A stretch of DNA of 64,000 nucleotides from Virgibacillus necropolis (GCF_002224365.1 NZ_CP022437.1:4030001-4094000); one strand, 5' to 3'. Positions 49,903-59,278 are shown, numbered from the stretch's first letter. Numbers and translations are program-made. Notes: generated from the letters alone by a model not told the origin.

Positions 49903-51072
49903 TTGACCAATAGTAATTCGTTGTTACCACTTAAAATGCTTTTATTTAGTTTTCACGCTACAAACACCATTATCATTAGTTTTTTGCCATTATATTTAAA
50001 ACACAAAGGACTACACGGAACAGAAATCGGCTGGGTTTTAGCAGTTGGGCCACTAGCATCAATTTTCGCTCAACCCTTTTGGGGTTATATGAGTGATAAA
50101 TATAAGACGGTCAAACGGGTTCTCTTAATTTGTATCATCGGCCTCCTTTTTAGTAGTGTTTTATTCTTTCAGATGAATGGATTAATCGCAATTATTCTGA
50201 TGGGCGCGGTATTTTACTTTTTCACTTCACCAATTGGCGCATTAGGTGATAGCCTTGCCCAACGACGAGCGGATGACCTTAACGTTTCTTTTGGTGGTAT
50301 TCGTATGTGGGGTTCTATTGGTTTTGCTACATCCTCATTAATTGTGGGCGAGGTTCTTTCTTCCATTGGAATCCAATATATGATTTGGCCATACCTATTT
50401 TTTGGAGTAGTCGCCTTATTAGTTGTTTTTCAATTAACGGATGTGAAAGTGGAATCTGATCCAATTCAACTGAAGGATGTTAGTCAAATTTTCACAAATA
50501 AGCCTTTTGTTATCTTTCTCGCAATTATCATGTTTATCACAATCACTCACCGCGCAAATGACAGTTACATTGGATTATACATAGCCCAGCTTGGCGGTAG
50601 TGAAGGCCTGGTTGGATTAGCCTGGTTTGTTGGTGTTGCCAGTGAGGCACTTGTTTTTGCTTTTGCCGGAAAATGGTTTAAAAAATACCATACACTCGTT
50701 TTTATTATTTTTGCAGGTGTACTATATAGTATAAGATGGTTTATCTATGCATCAATTGATGATCCATTCTATATCATTGCACTGCAATTTTTACACGGAG
50801 TAACATTCGGTGTCTTTTACTTAGCTGCATTTCAATATATCTCACGGTTAATTCCAAAATTATTACAATCTACTGGGCATCTAGTTTTTTTCGCTGTATT
50901 TTTTGGTGTTTCGGGAATTGTAGGGTCACTTGTTGGTGGGGCATTGATAGATTCCTTTGGTGGCGGTAGGTTGTATTTTGTAATGGGGTGTTTCTCGATG
51001 GCAGGAACGATTTTACTAACAGTCTATCATATACTGCCGTATGGAAAAGGGACGAGAAAAGTTCAACAATAA
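49903..51072 (+). CDS. Major facilitator superfamily transporter (MFS_1-like / LacY-like)
   Basis: 389 residues with 12 predicted membrane segments, TTG start after AGGAGG. The loop 2-3 MFS motif is 'PFWGYMSDKYKTVKRVL'. The motif 'GGIRMWGSIGFATSS' before helix 5 and 'HRANDSYIGLYIAQLGGSEG' at helix 7 are typical of the PPP/YwbF-like MFS group related to nucleoside and sugar symporters. The substrate is unknown. The purine context is suggestive only. It is 78 nt after msrA with no clear terminator between them. Confidence 0.88.
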   Translation: MTNSNSLLPLKMLLFSFHATNTIIISFLPLYLKHKGLHGTEIGWVLAVGPLASIFAQPFWGYMSDKYKTVKRVLLICIIGLLFSSVLFFQMNGLIAIILMGAVFYFFTSPIGALGDSLAQRRADDLNVSFGGIRMWGSIGFATSSLIVGEVLSSIGIQYMIWPYLFFGVVALLVVFQLTDVKVESDPIQLKDVSQIFTNKPFVIFLAIIMFITITHRANDSYIGLYIAQLGGSEGLVGLAWFVGVASEALVFAFAGKWFKKYHTLVFIIFAGVLYSIRWFIYASIDDPFYIIALQFLHGVTFGVFYLAAFQYISRLIPKLLQSTGHLVFFAVFFGVSGIVGSLVGGALIDSFGGGRLYFVMGCFSMAGTILLTVYHILPYGKGTRKVQQ

Positions 51073-51073
51073 G

Positions 51074-51117
51074 AAAAAGCTGGTACACCTCAAAAATGAG
51101 ATGTATCAGCTTTTTTT
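51074..51117. terminator. Bidirectional terminator between the MFS gene and pbuG
   Basis: AAAAAGCTGGTACACCTC pairs with GAGATGTATCAGCTTTTT around AAAAAT, with two mismatches. A-run on the left, T-run on the right. Confidence 0.85.
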
Positions 51118-51130
51118 GTCGTACATTTAA

Positions 51131-52465
51131 CTAACTAAGGAAAATAAAGTACAGAACGAAAATAACGAACAACAAGTACATAATAGGGTTTATTTCTTTG
51201 ATACGTCCTTTTAAAATCATCGTTATCGGATAGAAAATAAATCCGAGTGCAATACCTGTTGCAATACTATAGGTCAGTGGCATGGCAACAATGGTCAAAA
51301 ATGCTGGGACGGCAATCTCGAACTGTTCCCAATCAATATTCTTTAACGATGATGCCATTAATACGCCAACAATTATTAAAGCTGGAGCTGTAACCTCGGC
51401 TGTTATAACACTTAGTAATGGCGAGAAAAATAACGCAAGGATAAAGAAACCACCTGTAACCACTGCGGTAAATCCAGATCGTCCACCTGCACCAACGCCT
51501 GCAGATGATTCAATATACGATGTTGTTGTTGATGTACCAACTATTGCTCCTGCAACTGTTGCAGTAGAATCAGCGAACAATGCACGTCCAGCACGTGGCA
51601 ACTTGTTATCCTTCATTAACCCAGCTTGTGTAGCTACAGCCACTAAAGTTCCTGCAGTGTCAAAAAAATCAACAAATAAAAATGTCAGAATAACGACTAA
51701 CATATCTATTGAAAAAATATCACCAAAATGCGCAAATGCTTGTCCAAATGTTGGGGCCACGCTTGGAACCTCTCCAACAATCCCACTTATCCCTGATGGA
51801 GGAGTAATTAATCCTGTTAGCATACCAACAATTGAGGTTAGTAACATTCCGTAAAAAATAGCAGCCTTAACATTTAAGCTTAACAATACAACGGAAATTA
51901 CTAGACCAAAAATCGAAAGCATAACCATTGGAGCCGTTAAATCTCCTAAGGCTACTAGTGTTGCATCATCACCAACAATAATACCAGCATTTTGAAATCC
52001 TATAAAAGCGATAAAAAAGCCGATTCCAACCCCAACAGCAAGTTTTAGATTGGCAGGTATTGCATTAATAATTTTTTCGCGTAATCCAGTTAACGTTAAA
52101 ACAACAAAAATAAGTCCAGATACTAATACACCAGATAAAGCTGTTTGCCAAGGAATTCCGTATGAAAGCACGACCGTATAAGCAAAAAATGCGCTTAAAC
52201 CAATACCGGGAGCAAGAGCAATCGGATATTTTGCAATGATCCCCATAAACAAGGAACCAATAGCACCGGCAATTGCAGTAGCTGTAAAGACAGCACCCTG
52301 ATCAATTCTAGTAACACCTTCAGGTAATTCTTCCACACCAACTAGTGCAAGCGTGTTTGGATTTACAAATAATATATATGCCATTGCTAAAAAAGTCGTT
52401 AATCCAGCAACAAACTCTGTACGATAGTTTGTACCTAACTCTTCAAAGCGAAAATACTTTTTCAT
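51131..52465 (-). CDS. pbuG: Guanine/hypoxanthine permease
   Basis: 444 residues with about 12-14 membrane segments, AzgA branch of NCS2. Motifs: 'GTNYRTEFVAGLTTFLAMAY', 'YPIALAPGIGLSAFFAYTV', 'FLFVDFFDTAGTLVAVATQA' and 'ADSTATVAGAIVGTSTTTSY' with 'SSAGVGAGGRSGFTA'. Start ATG after AAGGAGGAG. It imports guanine and hypoxanthine and is controlled by its own guanine riboswitch 150 nt upstream. Confidence 0.95.
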   Translation of the reverse strand: MKKYFRFEELGTNYRTEFVAGLTTFLAMAYILFVNPNTLALVGVEELPEGVTRIDQGAVFTATAIAGAIGSLFMGIIAKYPIALAPGIGLSAFFAYTVVLSYGIPWQTALSGVLVSGLIFVVLTLTGLREKIINAIPANLKLAVGVGIGFFIAFIGFQNAGIIVGDDATLVALGDLTAPMVMLSIFGLVISVVLLSLNVKAAIFYGMLLTSIVGMLTGLITPPSGISGIVGEVPSVAPTFGQAFAHFGDIFSIDMLVVILTFLFVDFFDTAGTLVAVATQAGLMKDNKLPRAGRALFADSTATVAGAIVGTSTTTSYIESSAGVGAGGRSGFTAVVTGGFFILALFFSPLLSVITAEVTAPALIIVGVLMASSLKNIDWEQFEIAVPAFLTIVAMPLTYSIATGIALGFIFYPITMILKGRIKEINPIMYLLFVIFVLYFIFLS

Positions 52466-52500
52466 TCCTTCTCCTCCTTACTCTTTCTTCTAGTAATACC

Positions 52501-52536
52501 CAAAAATAGCACACTTGATTAATTCAAGGAGTGCTA
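52501..52536 (-). terminator. Attenuator terminator of the pbuG leader
   Basis: Read leftwards, TAGCAC-TCC-TTGA-ATTAA-TCAAG-TG-TGCTA type stem (arms 52507-52517 and 52522-52536) followed by TTTTTG. It lies between the aptamer and the pbuG ribosome-binding site. Confidence 0.8.
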
Positions 52537-52614
52537 CCTAACTAATTCAGAAAAAAGAAATGAGAAAAAAGGTATGCAAAAAAACAATGCATCATTTTAC
52601 AGATTTGCTTTTAA

Positions 52615-52685
52615 CTGCGTAGTCAAACTGTTTACGGTAGTTTGGTAGAAACTCTTAGGCCATATCCCCTAAATTATACGCATAC
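52615..52685 (-). promoter_or_regulatory. Guanine riboswitch of pbuG
   Basis: Read leftwards: P1 TATGCGTATAAT, L2 'GGGGATATGGCC', J2/3 'GAGTTTCTACC', L3 'AACTACCGTAAACAG', J3/1 'TTTGACTACGCA'. C in GAC gives guanine/hypoxanthine specificity. Confidence 0.94.
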
Positions 52686-52700
52686 TATTTAATTGATTAA

Positions 52701-52729
52701 ATTGTACTATTTCGCCATACGAATGTCAA
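52701..52729 (-). promoter_or_regulatory. Sigma-A promoter of pbuG
   Basis: TTGACA (52724-52729), 17 nt, TACAAT (52701-52706), read leftwards. The aptamer begins about 16 nt past the -10. The -35 abuts the guaA terminator. Confidence 0.8.
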
Positions 52730-52731
52730 TC

Positions 52732-52775
52732 AAAAAACGAACATTAGCGTAAAAATCACCACTAACGTTCGTTTT
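52732..52775 (-). terminator. Terminator of guaA
   Basis: Read leftwards, AAAACGAACGTTAGTG and CGCTAATGTTCGTTTTTT form a 15-16 bp stem with one or two mismatches and a strong T-run. It begins 9 nt beyond the guaA stop. Confidence 0.9.
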
Positions 52776-52783
52776 CCAGTTAA

Positions 52784-54319
52784 TTATTCCCACTCTATTG
52801 TTGCTGGTGGTTTACTTGTCACATCGTAAACAACTCGGTTAATATGCTCGACTTCATTTACAATTCGATTTGAAATTTTTTCCATAACATCCCATGGGAT
52901 ACGTGCCCAATCCGATGTCATACCGTCAATTGATGTTACTGCACGGATACCAATTGTATAATCATACGTTCGTGCATCACCCATTACTCCTACACTTCGG
53001 ATATCCGGTAACACCGTAAAGTATTGCCAAATTTCACGTTCCAAACCTTCTTCTGCAATAACTTTACGCAAGATAGCATCAGATTCTCTAACAATAGCTA
53101 GCTTTTCTTCAGTCACCTCACCAAGTACACGGATAGCTAGTCCAGGTCCTGGGAACGGCTGACGCCAAACAATCGATTCAGCAAGTCCTAACTGTAATCC
53201 TAACTCGCGGACCTCATCTTTAAATAATGTATTTAGGGGCTCAATTAATTCAAACTGCATATTTTTTGGAAGACCACCAACGTTATGGTGTGACTTTATT
53301 GTTTGTGCAGTGTCTGTACCACTTTCGATAATATCCGTATATAAGGTACCTTGCGCAAGAAAATCTACATCTGTAAGTTTTCCGGCTTCATCATCAAAAA
53401 CATAAATAAATTCATTTCCGATAATTTTGCGTTTCTTTTCAGGATCACTAACATTTTTAAGTTTGGATAAGAATCGTTCCTGTGCATCTATTTTGATGAT
53501 ATTCATATGAAAGTCATCTTTAAATACTTTCATCACTTCATCTCCTTCGTTTTTACGAAGAAGTCCATGGTCAACAAAAATACAAGTCAACTGATTACCA
53601 ATCGCTTTGTGTATAAGTGCAGCCACAACGGATGAATCAACGCCACCGCTTAATGCGCATAATACATTACGGTTCCCCACTTTTTCTCTAATCTTATCAA
53701 CTTCTATATCGATAAAGTTCTCGATTGTCCATTCTCCGTCACAATTACAGACATCAAAAACAAATTGCTTTAACACATGGTTTCCATATTCAGAATGACG
53801 CACCTCTGGATGGAATTGTACACCATAGAGTTTGTTTTCCGGCTTGCTCATTGCAGCAATTGGAGTTGATGGGCTTGTTGCATCTGTATGAAATCCTTCT
53901 GGAACTTCTAATACTTTATCACCATGACTCATCCAAACCGTTTGATTCTTTGGCGTGTTTTCAAACAACAATGGATCATTACTAAGCTCGATAAGCGCTT
54001 TTCCGTACTCACGATTTTTGGCTTTCGTAACATTTCCGCCAAAATGTAATGTCATCAATTGCATACCATAACAAATCCCTAGAATCGGAATGTCTAAGTC
54101 AAAAATTCCTTTATCGCAACGAAAACTATTTTCATCATAAACACTATGCGGGCCACCAGAAAGAATAATACCTTTTGGGTTCATTCGCTCGATTTCTTCT
54201 GCAGTGAGTTTATGCGAATGTAGTTCACTATAAACACCAAGTTCACGTATTCTCCTTGTAATCAATTGATTATATTGACTACCAAAATCCAATACCAAAA
54301 TCATTTCATTCGTTTCCAT
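52784..54319 (-). CDS. guaA: GMP synthase (glutamine-hydrolysing)
   Basis: 511 residues. It aminates XMP to GMP. The N-terminal class I amidotransferase has '[20 protein letters not shown]', '[15 protein letters not shown]', the nucleophile in '[11 protein letters not shown]', and His/Glu in '[15 protein letters not shown]'. The ATP-pyrophosphatase domain has the P-loop '[20 protein letters not shown]'. The C-terminal dimerisation domain ends '[18 protein letters not shown]'. It is monocistronic, with its own promoter, guanine riboswitch and terminator, so GMP synthesis is shut by its end product family. Confidence 0.97.
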   Translation of the reverse strand: METNEMILVLDFGSQYNQLITRRIRELGVYSELHSHKLTAEEIERMNPKGIILSGGPHSVYDENSFRCDKGIFDLDIPILGICYGMQLMTLHFGGNVTKAKNREYGKALIELSNDPLLFENTPKNQTVWMSHGDKVLEVPEGFHTDATSPSTPIAAMSKPENKLYGVQFHPEVRHSEYGNHVLKQFVFDVCNCDGEWTIENFIDIEVDKIREKVGNRNVLCALSGGVDSSVVAALIHKAIGNQLTCIFVDHGLLRKNEGDEVMKVFKDDFHMNIIKIDAQERFLSKLKNVSDPEKKRKIIGNEFIYVFDDEAGKLTDVDFLAQGTLYTDIIESGTDTAQTIKSHHNVGGLPKNMQFELIEPLNTLFKDEVRELGLQLGLAESIVWRQPFPGPGLAIRVLGEVTEEKLAIVRESDAILRKVIAEEGLEREIWQYFTVLPDIRSVGVMGDARTYDYTIGIRAVTSIDGMTSDWARIPWDVMEKISNRIVNEVEHINRVVYDVTSKPPATIEWE

Positions 54320-54338
54320 AACATCGCTCCTTCTATAT

Positions 54339-54423
54339 AAAAAACCTAGATTTCCCCTTTAAAATATACAATAACTATCAAGGAGTTTACTTTATAGTAT
54401 TGCAACAAAGGCAGAAATCTAGG
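54339..54423 (-). terminator. Attenuator terminator of the guaA leader
   Basis: CCTAGATTTC (54414-54423) and GAAATCTAGG (54345-54354) pair over 10 bp, and flanking GCC / GGG extend it partly. TTTTTT follows leftwards. The loop is long (about 59 nt), unlike the compact stems of the other three leaders. Confidence 0.8.
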
Positions 54424-54452
54424 CATGTATATACGTAACCAATATAGATTTT

Positions 54453-54526
54453 GCCTTCATAGTCAGTACATTTACGGTGTACCGGTAGATACTTTCGAAC
54501 CATATTTTCGAGGATATACGAACGGC
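54453..54526 (-). promoter_or_regulatory. Guanine riboswitch of guaA, with a J2/3 variant
   Basis: Read leftwards: P1 GCCGTTCGTATAT, L2 'GAAAATATGGTTC', J2/3 'AAGTATCTACCGG', L3 'TACACCGTAAATGTA', J3/1 'CTGACTATGAAGGC'. C in GAC gives guanine specificity. J2/3 reads GTATCTACC where the consensus is GTTTCTACC; the changed base corresponds to U48 of the xpt aptamer, a flipped-out position known to vary. Confidence 0.93.
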
Positions 54527-54564
54527 TTTTTATTTAATTTATTTATCGCAGTTTCACTTTATCT

Positions 54565-54593
54565 ATTCTACTAACACACGATTACCTGGTCAA
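54565..54593 (-). promoter_or_regulatory. Sigma-A promoter of guaA
   Basis: TTGACC (54588-54593), 17 nt, TAGAAT (54565-54570), read leftwards. The -35 box lies across the stop codon of the upstream transglutaminase gene. Confidence 0.75.
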
Positions 54594-56779
54594 GACCTTA
54601 TTCGCTTTATTAAATCTTTCCATAATTGCGCCAAGTTATCAATATCCACCGAGTTATTAGTATCTGTATACAAAATTTGTTCATAGGAGTTTGTCAACTT
54701 GCCCATTATACTTGATTCGTAACGATTATCAATTCTATTAGCATACTCTCTTAAGGTTTGGCTGGATTCTTTCGGTAATCCATTATGTGCCAGTTGCTTC
54801 AACAAAAAATGATAGGCATCTTGGTAGGTCTTTTCATTTTTATTTGTCTTAAGCCTCATTCCAAGTAGAGCGAATTGAATACGGTAACGCATGATAAAAA
54901 TGATTAACGCGAGTAAAGCAATAACGGCAATTCCAGCTGCAATATACCACCAATTCAATTCGAAGTTTTCACTTTTACTTGCTGTATCAACAGCTGTTTC
55001 TTCCTGTTCTTCCTTAGGTTCTGGTTTCTCTATATCGTTCTGTTCTAATGGAGGAGCTTCAGTATCTTCCTCAGTATCAACGTCTACATCAATTTGAAAG
55101 TCTGTAAGGTTAGAAAATCCTTGAGTTGGTTCAAAAGGTACCCATCCTTTACCTGGAAAGTACACTTCAACCCATGAATGAGCATTTGCATTTGTGACCT
55201 CATATTGATCTAACTCATTTCCCCCCACGCCATCAACAACCTTTTCCCCTCCAGTAAAACCTTTCACCCATCTTGCAGGAATATCTAATGTACGTAACAT
55301 AACAACCATTGATGTGGAATAATTATCACAATAGCCAATTTTAGATTCAAATAAGAATTGATCTACATAATCTTGACCTTCCGCTGGGACAGGGACATTG
55401 GTGGTATTGTATGCAAACCCATTTTGTCCAAAATAGGTTTCGATTGCCCGGGCCTTATCATAACGGTTCCCTTCAGCTGCCGTTATCTCCCTAGCCAATT
55501 CTCCAACACGTTCAGGAAGCGTTTCTGGCAATTGTGTATATTGTTCATTTATGTTCTCAGGATCTGAGGTAACCGTATTTCTAAGGGAATTAATCTCAAA
55601 TGATGGACTTTGAAAGACCATGTTGTACGAATCAAGAACTAATTCATTATCATTGAATTCCGTCACAAGTTCTTCGGAATGTCTGTCTAACAATAAATCT
55701 AAGGAATCAATAGATCTGATTTCTTCTACTCCATACGGATAGATTACTTTTGGAATTTGAACATTTCCCGTAAAACTAAGTTTCGCACTCATTTCCTCTG
55801 TTTTTACGCTTTCATCAAACGTTTGAAGTGATAGATTTTGCGGATCCTGTTTAATATATTCAGGTTCACTTGAATTAACCCAGCCTTTTCCTGTATAAAC
55901 ATCTTTTGTCTCAATTCGCCAATATTGTTCTTCTTCAGTTGTCGCTGTAAAGACCGGTGTTTGATCCTGAATAAAGGATCCACCTAGCCGTGTATCATCT
56001 TCACCATACCCTACTTTCTGAATACCAGATCCACCGTTCATGGAACCAGCTCCTTCTGCTGTACTTTTAATAAAAGGAACTGGGTCAGGCCATTGTGGTT
56101 CAAGCTTCGGTGCCGCATATCCAATTAACGTTGATAGTAAAACAACACTTATTAATGGAAATATCCAAACAGCAGCCTTTCTCATCCACAAAAATCGTAT
56201 GGACTCTCTTTCCATTTCTCGCATAAAACTTGCTAAACCTAATGCAATAAACGATATAATAAATATTCGTACAATCGCAACATCCGCATTAAACACTGTG
56301 AATGTGTCCAAAATGGCAATGTACACAAATGTTAAGACAACGAATAAAAATATGCGATTCATTGCGACGAACCAATAATAGATTAAATAGCTCATCAACC
56401 AAATTAACAACAGAAATAAAAGACTTCGAAACATCGGTGTTAGATTATACCAATCTTGTGTTACAAGAGCTGATATGTTCATGTAAACTTCTGCTAGTAA
56501 GTGATTAACCCATGCTTTACTAAAGAATAGTTCTTGGAAGTACAATCCATTCAAGACAAATAGCAAGCCTGCACCTTTCAGGATGAAAGAAATCCACCAT
56601 TTTATCTGTGTTAACGTTATAAAAAAACAAAAAGCTGTATAAAGAATAAATACAATCAAGTTACTAGTAGCTGTAAGGTCTTTTACTGGATACAACCACT
56701 CTAAAAATAGAATTAATCCAGCTACATACAAAATAGATGAATAGATAAAAGGGGTTTTCGTTTCTGCTGTTAGCCTCAT
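54590..56779 (-). CDS. yebA: Transglutaminase-like membrane protein with DUF4129 (YebA-like)
   Basis: 729 residues. Six or so N-terminal membrane helices (residues ~10-215), then an extracytoplasmic region. The transglutaminase core has the catalytic Cys in 'IGYCDNYSTSMVVMLRTLDI', His in 'ANAHSWVEVYFPG' and the acidic position in 'WVPFEPTQGF'. An acidic linker and one more membrane helix ('WWYIAAGIAVIALLALIIFI') lead to a cytoplasmic DUF4129-like tail. The triad appears intact. Its role may be cell-envelope protein cross-linking or proteolysis, which is inference. It overlaps the DUF58 gene by 4 nt. Confidence 0.9.
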   Translation of the reverse strand: MRLTAETKTPFIYSSILYVAGLILFLEWLYPVKDLTATSNLIVFILYTAFCFFITLTQIKWWISFILKGAGLLFVLNGLYFQELFFSKAWVNHLLAEVYMNISALVTQDWYNLTPMFRSLLFLLLIWLMSYLIYYWFVAMNRIFLFVVLTFVYIAILDTFTVFNADVAIVRIFIISFIALGLASFMREMERESIRFLWMRKAAVWIFPLISVVLLSTLIGYAAPKLEPQWPDPVPFIKSTAEGAGSMNGGSGIQKVGYGEDDTRLGGSFIQDQTPVFTATTEEEQYWRIETKDVYTGKGWVNSSEPEYIKQDPQNLSLQTFDESVKTEEMSAKLSFTGNVQIPKVIYPYGVEEIRSIDSLDLLLDRHSEELVTEFNDNELVLDSYNMVFQSPSFEINSLRNTVTSDPENINEQYTQLPETLPERVGELAREITAAEGNRYDKARAIETYFGQNGFAYNTTNVPVPAEGQDYVDQFLFESKIGYCDNYSTSMVVMLRTLDIPARWVKGFTGGEKVVDGVGGNELDQYEVTNANAHSWVEVYFPGKGWVPFEPTQGFSNLTDFQIDVDVDTEEDTEAPPLEQNDIEKPEPKEEQEETAVDTASKSENFELNWWYIAAGIAVIALLALIIFIMRYRIQFALLGMRLKTNKNEKTYQDAYHFLLKQLAHNGLPKESSQTLREYANRIDNRYESSIMGKLTNSYEQILYTDTNNSVDIDNLAQLWKDLIKRIRS

Positions 56780-58044
56780 ACTACTCGCACCTCGATTTTA
56801 TTTTGAATCAATTGCTTTTCGGTCATTACATTAATTATAATCCCTTCAAATTCTAGCTGTTGGATAAGCTGGCGCTGTTTTTCTGTAATTAAATTACTAG
56901 ATTCAATAAAACAGACAATAATACGCTTTGTTCGTTGCTTCATTTTCTGAACTGTTTGCTTAAATGCCTCATCTACATTGGTTGTAATGACCATTACGAT
57001 AACACCAGGAGAAAAACGTTTTACTTCTTCTTTTAATTTCACTGAAAAAGCTTGGTTCCCACCTGGTTGTATTTTGGTTAAATGCTGCCGGATCAACGCT
57101 TGCTTCATAGGATCATGATGTAAAGGGAAAAACATGTTTTTTTCTCCAATGGAAAGAAAGCCAACTTGGGAAGATTGTTTACGAATGGTTTCCACCAGTG
57201 AGAGGCAAATTTCAATTGCGGCTTCAAATGCTAAGACATTCATGTTTTCATGATGACACCCATCTATGATTAACATCGTATCCGTGCTTTTTTCCTGCTC
57301 AAATTCTTTTGTCATCACAGTATTCTTTCGTGCAGTCTGTTTCCAATCAATCCATGAAAATTTATCGCCAGGCATGTATTCCCTTATTCCTGAAGCTATA
57401 TTTGTATTTTTAAGCGTTGAGTTCTGGGCTGTAACCGCTCCCTGCTCAAAGCTATTTATACGTTCTGTTATATGAATTTCATGTTCATTTGGATAAGCTA
57501 TTAAATTATCAAACGTATTAAAAACATGCTCTTTTTTAATAAATCCAAACAGATCCCCTGTCCGAAAACGAATGGCAAATAATTGGTGCTCACCACGTGG
57601 AATCTCTGCGATTTGATACGATAATTTAAATTTACGTTTAAAACCAGCAAATACTAATTTTTTTATTTTCCTTACTGTATGAAGCTGTGAAGGGTCTTTC
57701 ATTTGTTGGTAGTTATCTGTCCGATTATCAACCTTATTTAACGAATCAGGAAACACTTCCTCACAAATACAGTAATAGAGTGGAAATGGAAAGGATCGCT
57801 TCATTGTAATAGTGACTTGGATAGAATCTCCAGCCCTGACAACATGGTGCGAGAGCTCCCTTGAAACATGCATTCTTTTAATTGGGTATAGGAGTATCCC
57901 AACTAAATAGATGAAAATTGGCAAGAAACCATAAAATAAGAACCAGCTAACAAATCCACCTTGGAACATGGCGTAGGAAAGTAATAATAGAAAAATGAAT
58001 ACGATAAAAATGAATTTACCTAGGTAAAGTACCGTACCCTTCAT
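56776..58044 (-). CDS. yeaD: DUF58 domain protein (YeaD-like)
   Basis: 422 residues. Two N-terminal membrane helices ('FIFIVFIFLLLLSYAM', 'WFLFYGFLPIFIYLVGILL') are followed by a beta-rich segment and the DUF58/vWA-like domain: 'GIREYMPGDKFSWIDWKQTA', 'VMTKEFEQEKSTDTMLIIDG' and 'GVIVMVITTNVDEAFKQ'. DUF58 proteins partner with MoxR ATPases, probably as the effector loaded by the AAA+ ring. It starts on the MoxR stop (1-nt overlap). Confidence 0.92.
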   Translation of the reverse strand: MKGTVLYLGKFIFIVFIFLLLLSYAMFQGGFVSWFLFYGFLPIFIYLVGILLYPIKRMHVSRELSHHVVRAGDSIQVTITMKRSFPFPLYYCICEEVFPDSLNKVDNRTDNYQQMKDPSQLHTVRKIKKLVFAGFKRKFKLSYQIAEIPRGEHQLFAIRFRTGDLFGFIKKEHVFNTFDNLIAYPNEHEIHITERINSFEQGAVTAQNSTLKNTNIASGIREYMPGDKFSWIDWKQTARKNTVMTKEFEQEKSTDTMLIIDGCHHENMNVLAFEAAIEICLSLVETIRKQSSQVGFLSIGEKNMFFPLHHDPMKQALIRQHLTKIQPGGNQAFSVKLKEEVKRFSPGVIVMVITTNVDEAFKQTVQKMKQRTKRIIVCFIESSNLITEKQRQLIQQLEFEGIIINVMTEKQLIQNKIEVRVV

Positions 58045-59006
58045 TAACTAAGTTCCTTCCGAATAGGAATATAAGTGTTTTGTATAACGGATGCAATCAC
58101 GTTTTCACTAGTCATACCTTCATATTTTGCTTCCGAGGTTAAGATAACTCGGTGGGTAAGCACAAATGGAGCTAAATATTTCACATCATCCGGAAGTACA
58201 TAATCTCGTCCATACACATATGCAAGTGCTTTAGCCGCGCGCATTAAAGCTATAGATCCACGTGGGCTAACACCTAGATAAATAGAAGAATTGTTACGCG
58301 TCGCAGTGACTAGATTAATAATATACCTTTGTACATTTTTATCGATATACACATTCTTTACAGCTTCTTGTATTTCTACAAGCTCTTGCCTATCCATTAC
58401 TGCCTTGATAGTCTCTATAGGGTGCTGGAGTGATGTACGTTCTAGCATTTCAAGTTCATTATCATAGGATGGATAACCCATTTTAAGCTTTATTAAAAAC
58501 CGATCAAGCTGAGCTTCAGGTAATGGATATGTACCTTCATATTCAATCGGGTTCTGTGTTGCCATAACGAAAAAAGGCTGTTTTAGAGAAATCGTTGTTC
58601 CATCTACTGTTACACTTTTTTCTTCCATTCCTTCTAATAATGCTGACTGTGTTTTCGGTGAGGTACGGTTAATTTCATCAGCTAAAACGATATTACCTAA
58701 GATAGGCCCACCACGAAACTCAAATTCTAATTCTTTTGGGTTATAAATGGATATTCCCGTTACATCGGATGGCAATAAATCAGGGGTGAATTGAATTCTT
58801 CTAAAATCACAATCTAGTGATTTCGCAAGCGTTCGTACAAGCATGGTTTTTCCAACACCTGGAACATCCTCCAATAGTACATGACCCTGAGCAAGCAACG
58901 CCACTAAACTAAGTCTTGCAGCATCTTCCTTTCCAATCATTACCTTATTAATACTGGATAACACATCTTTAATGGTTTCATTATAGACAGTAGTGTCTTG
59001 CATCAT
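58044..59006 (-). CDS. yeaC: MoxR-family AAA+ ATPase (YeaC-like)
   Basis: 320 residues from the ATG at 59006, 11 nt after GGAAGGGG; a TTG at 59027 overlaps that site. Walker A is in 'LLEDVPGVGKTMLVRTLA', Walker B in 'GNIVLADEINRTSPKTQSA', sensor 1 in 'VMATQNPIEYEGTYPLPEAQ', with the arginine finger region 'LDRFLIKLKMGYP'. The AAA lid has 'LGVSPRGSIALMRAAKALA' and 'YVLPDDVKYLAPFVLTHR'. It heads the moxR-DUF58-transglutaminase operon found in the same place (yeaC-yeaD-yebA) before guaA in B. subtilis. Confidence 0.94.
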   Translation of the reverse strand: MMQDTTVYNETIKDVLSSINKVMIGKEDAARLSLVALLAQGHVLLEDVPGVGKTMLVRTLAKSLDCDFRRIQFTPDLLPSDVTGISIYNPKELEFEFRGGPILGNIVLADEINRTSPKTQSALLEGMEEKSVTVDGTTISLKQPFFVMATQNPIEYEGTYPLPEAQLDRFLIKLKMGYPSYDNELEMLERTSLQHPIETIKAVMDRQELVEIQEAVKNVYIDKNVQRYIINLVTATRNNSSIYLGVSPRGSIALMRAAKALAYVYGRDYVLPDDVKYLAPFVLTHRVILTSEAKYEGMTSENVIASVIQNTYIPIRKELS

Positions 59007-59124
59007 ATTTATATAGACCCCTTCCAAAAGGTAAACTGTAGTTTCTCCATTATTCCTTACATTAACTATACTAAAAAAGGCTCAGTAAGTAAAAGCAGAA
59101 AAATAGGAAATTTTACTTAAAAGA

Positions 59125-59192
59125 GACTTACGGGGACTGTCCCCCATCGCATTAGCGCTTTAGCGTGACGGGGGACTGTCCCCATATTAAGT
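59125..59192. repeat. Palindromic GGGGACTGTCCCC repeat element
   Basis: ACTTACGGGGACTGTCCCCC and GGGGGACTGTCCCCATATTAAGT flank a middle of ATCGCATTAGCGCTTTAGCGTGAC type with its own GCG pairs. Each arm is itself a GGGGACTGTCCCC near-palindrome. I recall this as a dispersed repeat in many Firmicutes. It lies between the germination operon and the MoxR operon; the rest of 59007-59278 is AT-rich. Confidence 0.75.
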
Positions 59193-59239
59193 CATACTAA
59201 AAACAGTATCTACAAAGTTTCCATAAATTAAACGACAAG

Positions 59240-59273
59240 AAGCCTTTCACGGTAAAATCCATGAAAGGCTTTT
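59240..59273 (-). terminator. Terminator of the germinant-receptor operon
   Basis: AGCCTTTCA / TGAAAGGCT, a perfect 9-bp stem with a 12-nt loop. It starts 9 nt after the last gene; the T-run read leftwards (TCTTG) is weak. Confidence 0.7.
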
Positions 59274-59278
59274 GCTAT

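Noticed and set aside
51282-51854. Plus-strand ORF of 190 codons over pbuG
   Set aside because: Antisense shadow caused by the biased codons of a membrane protein gene.
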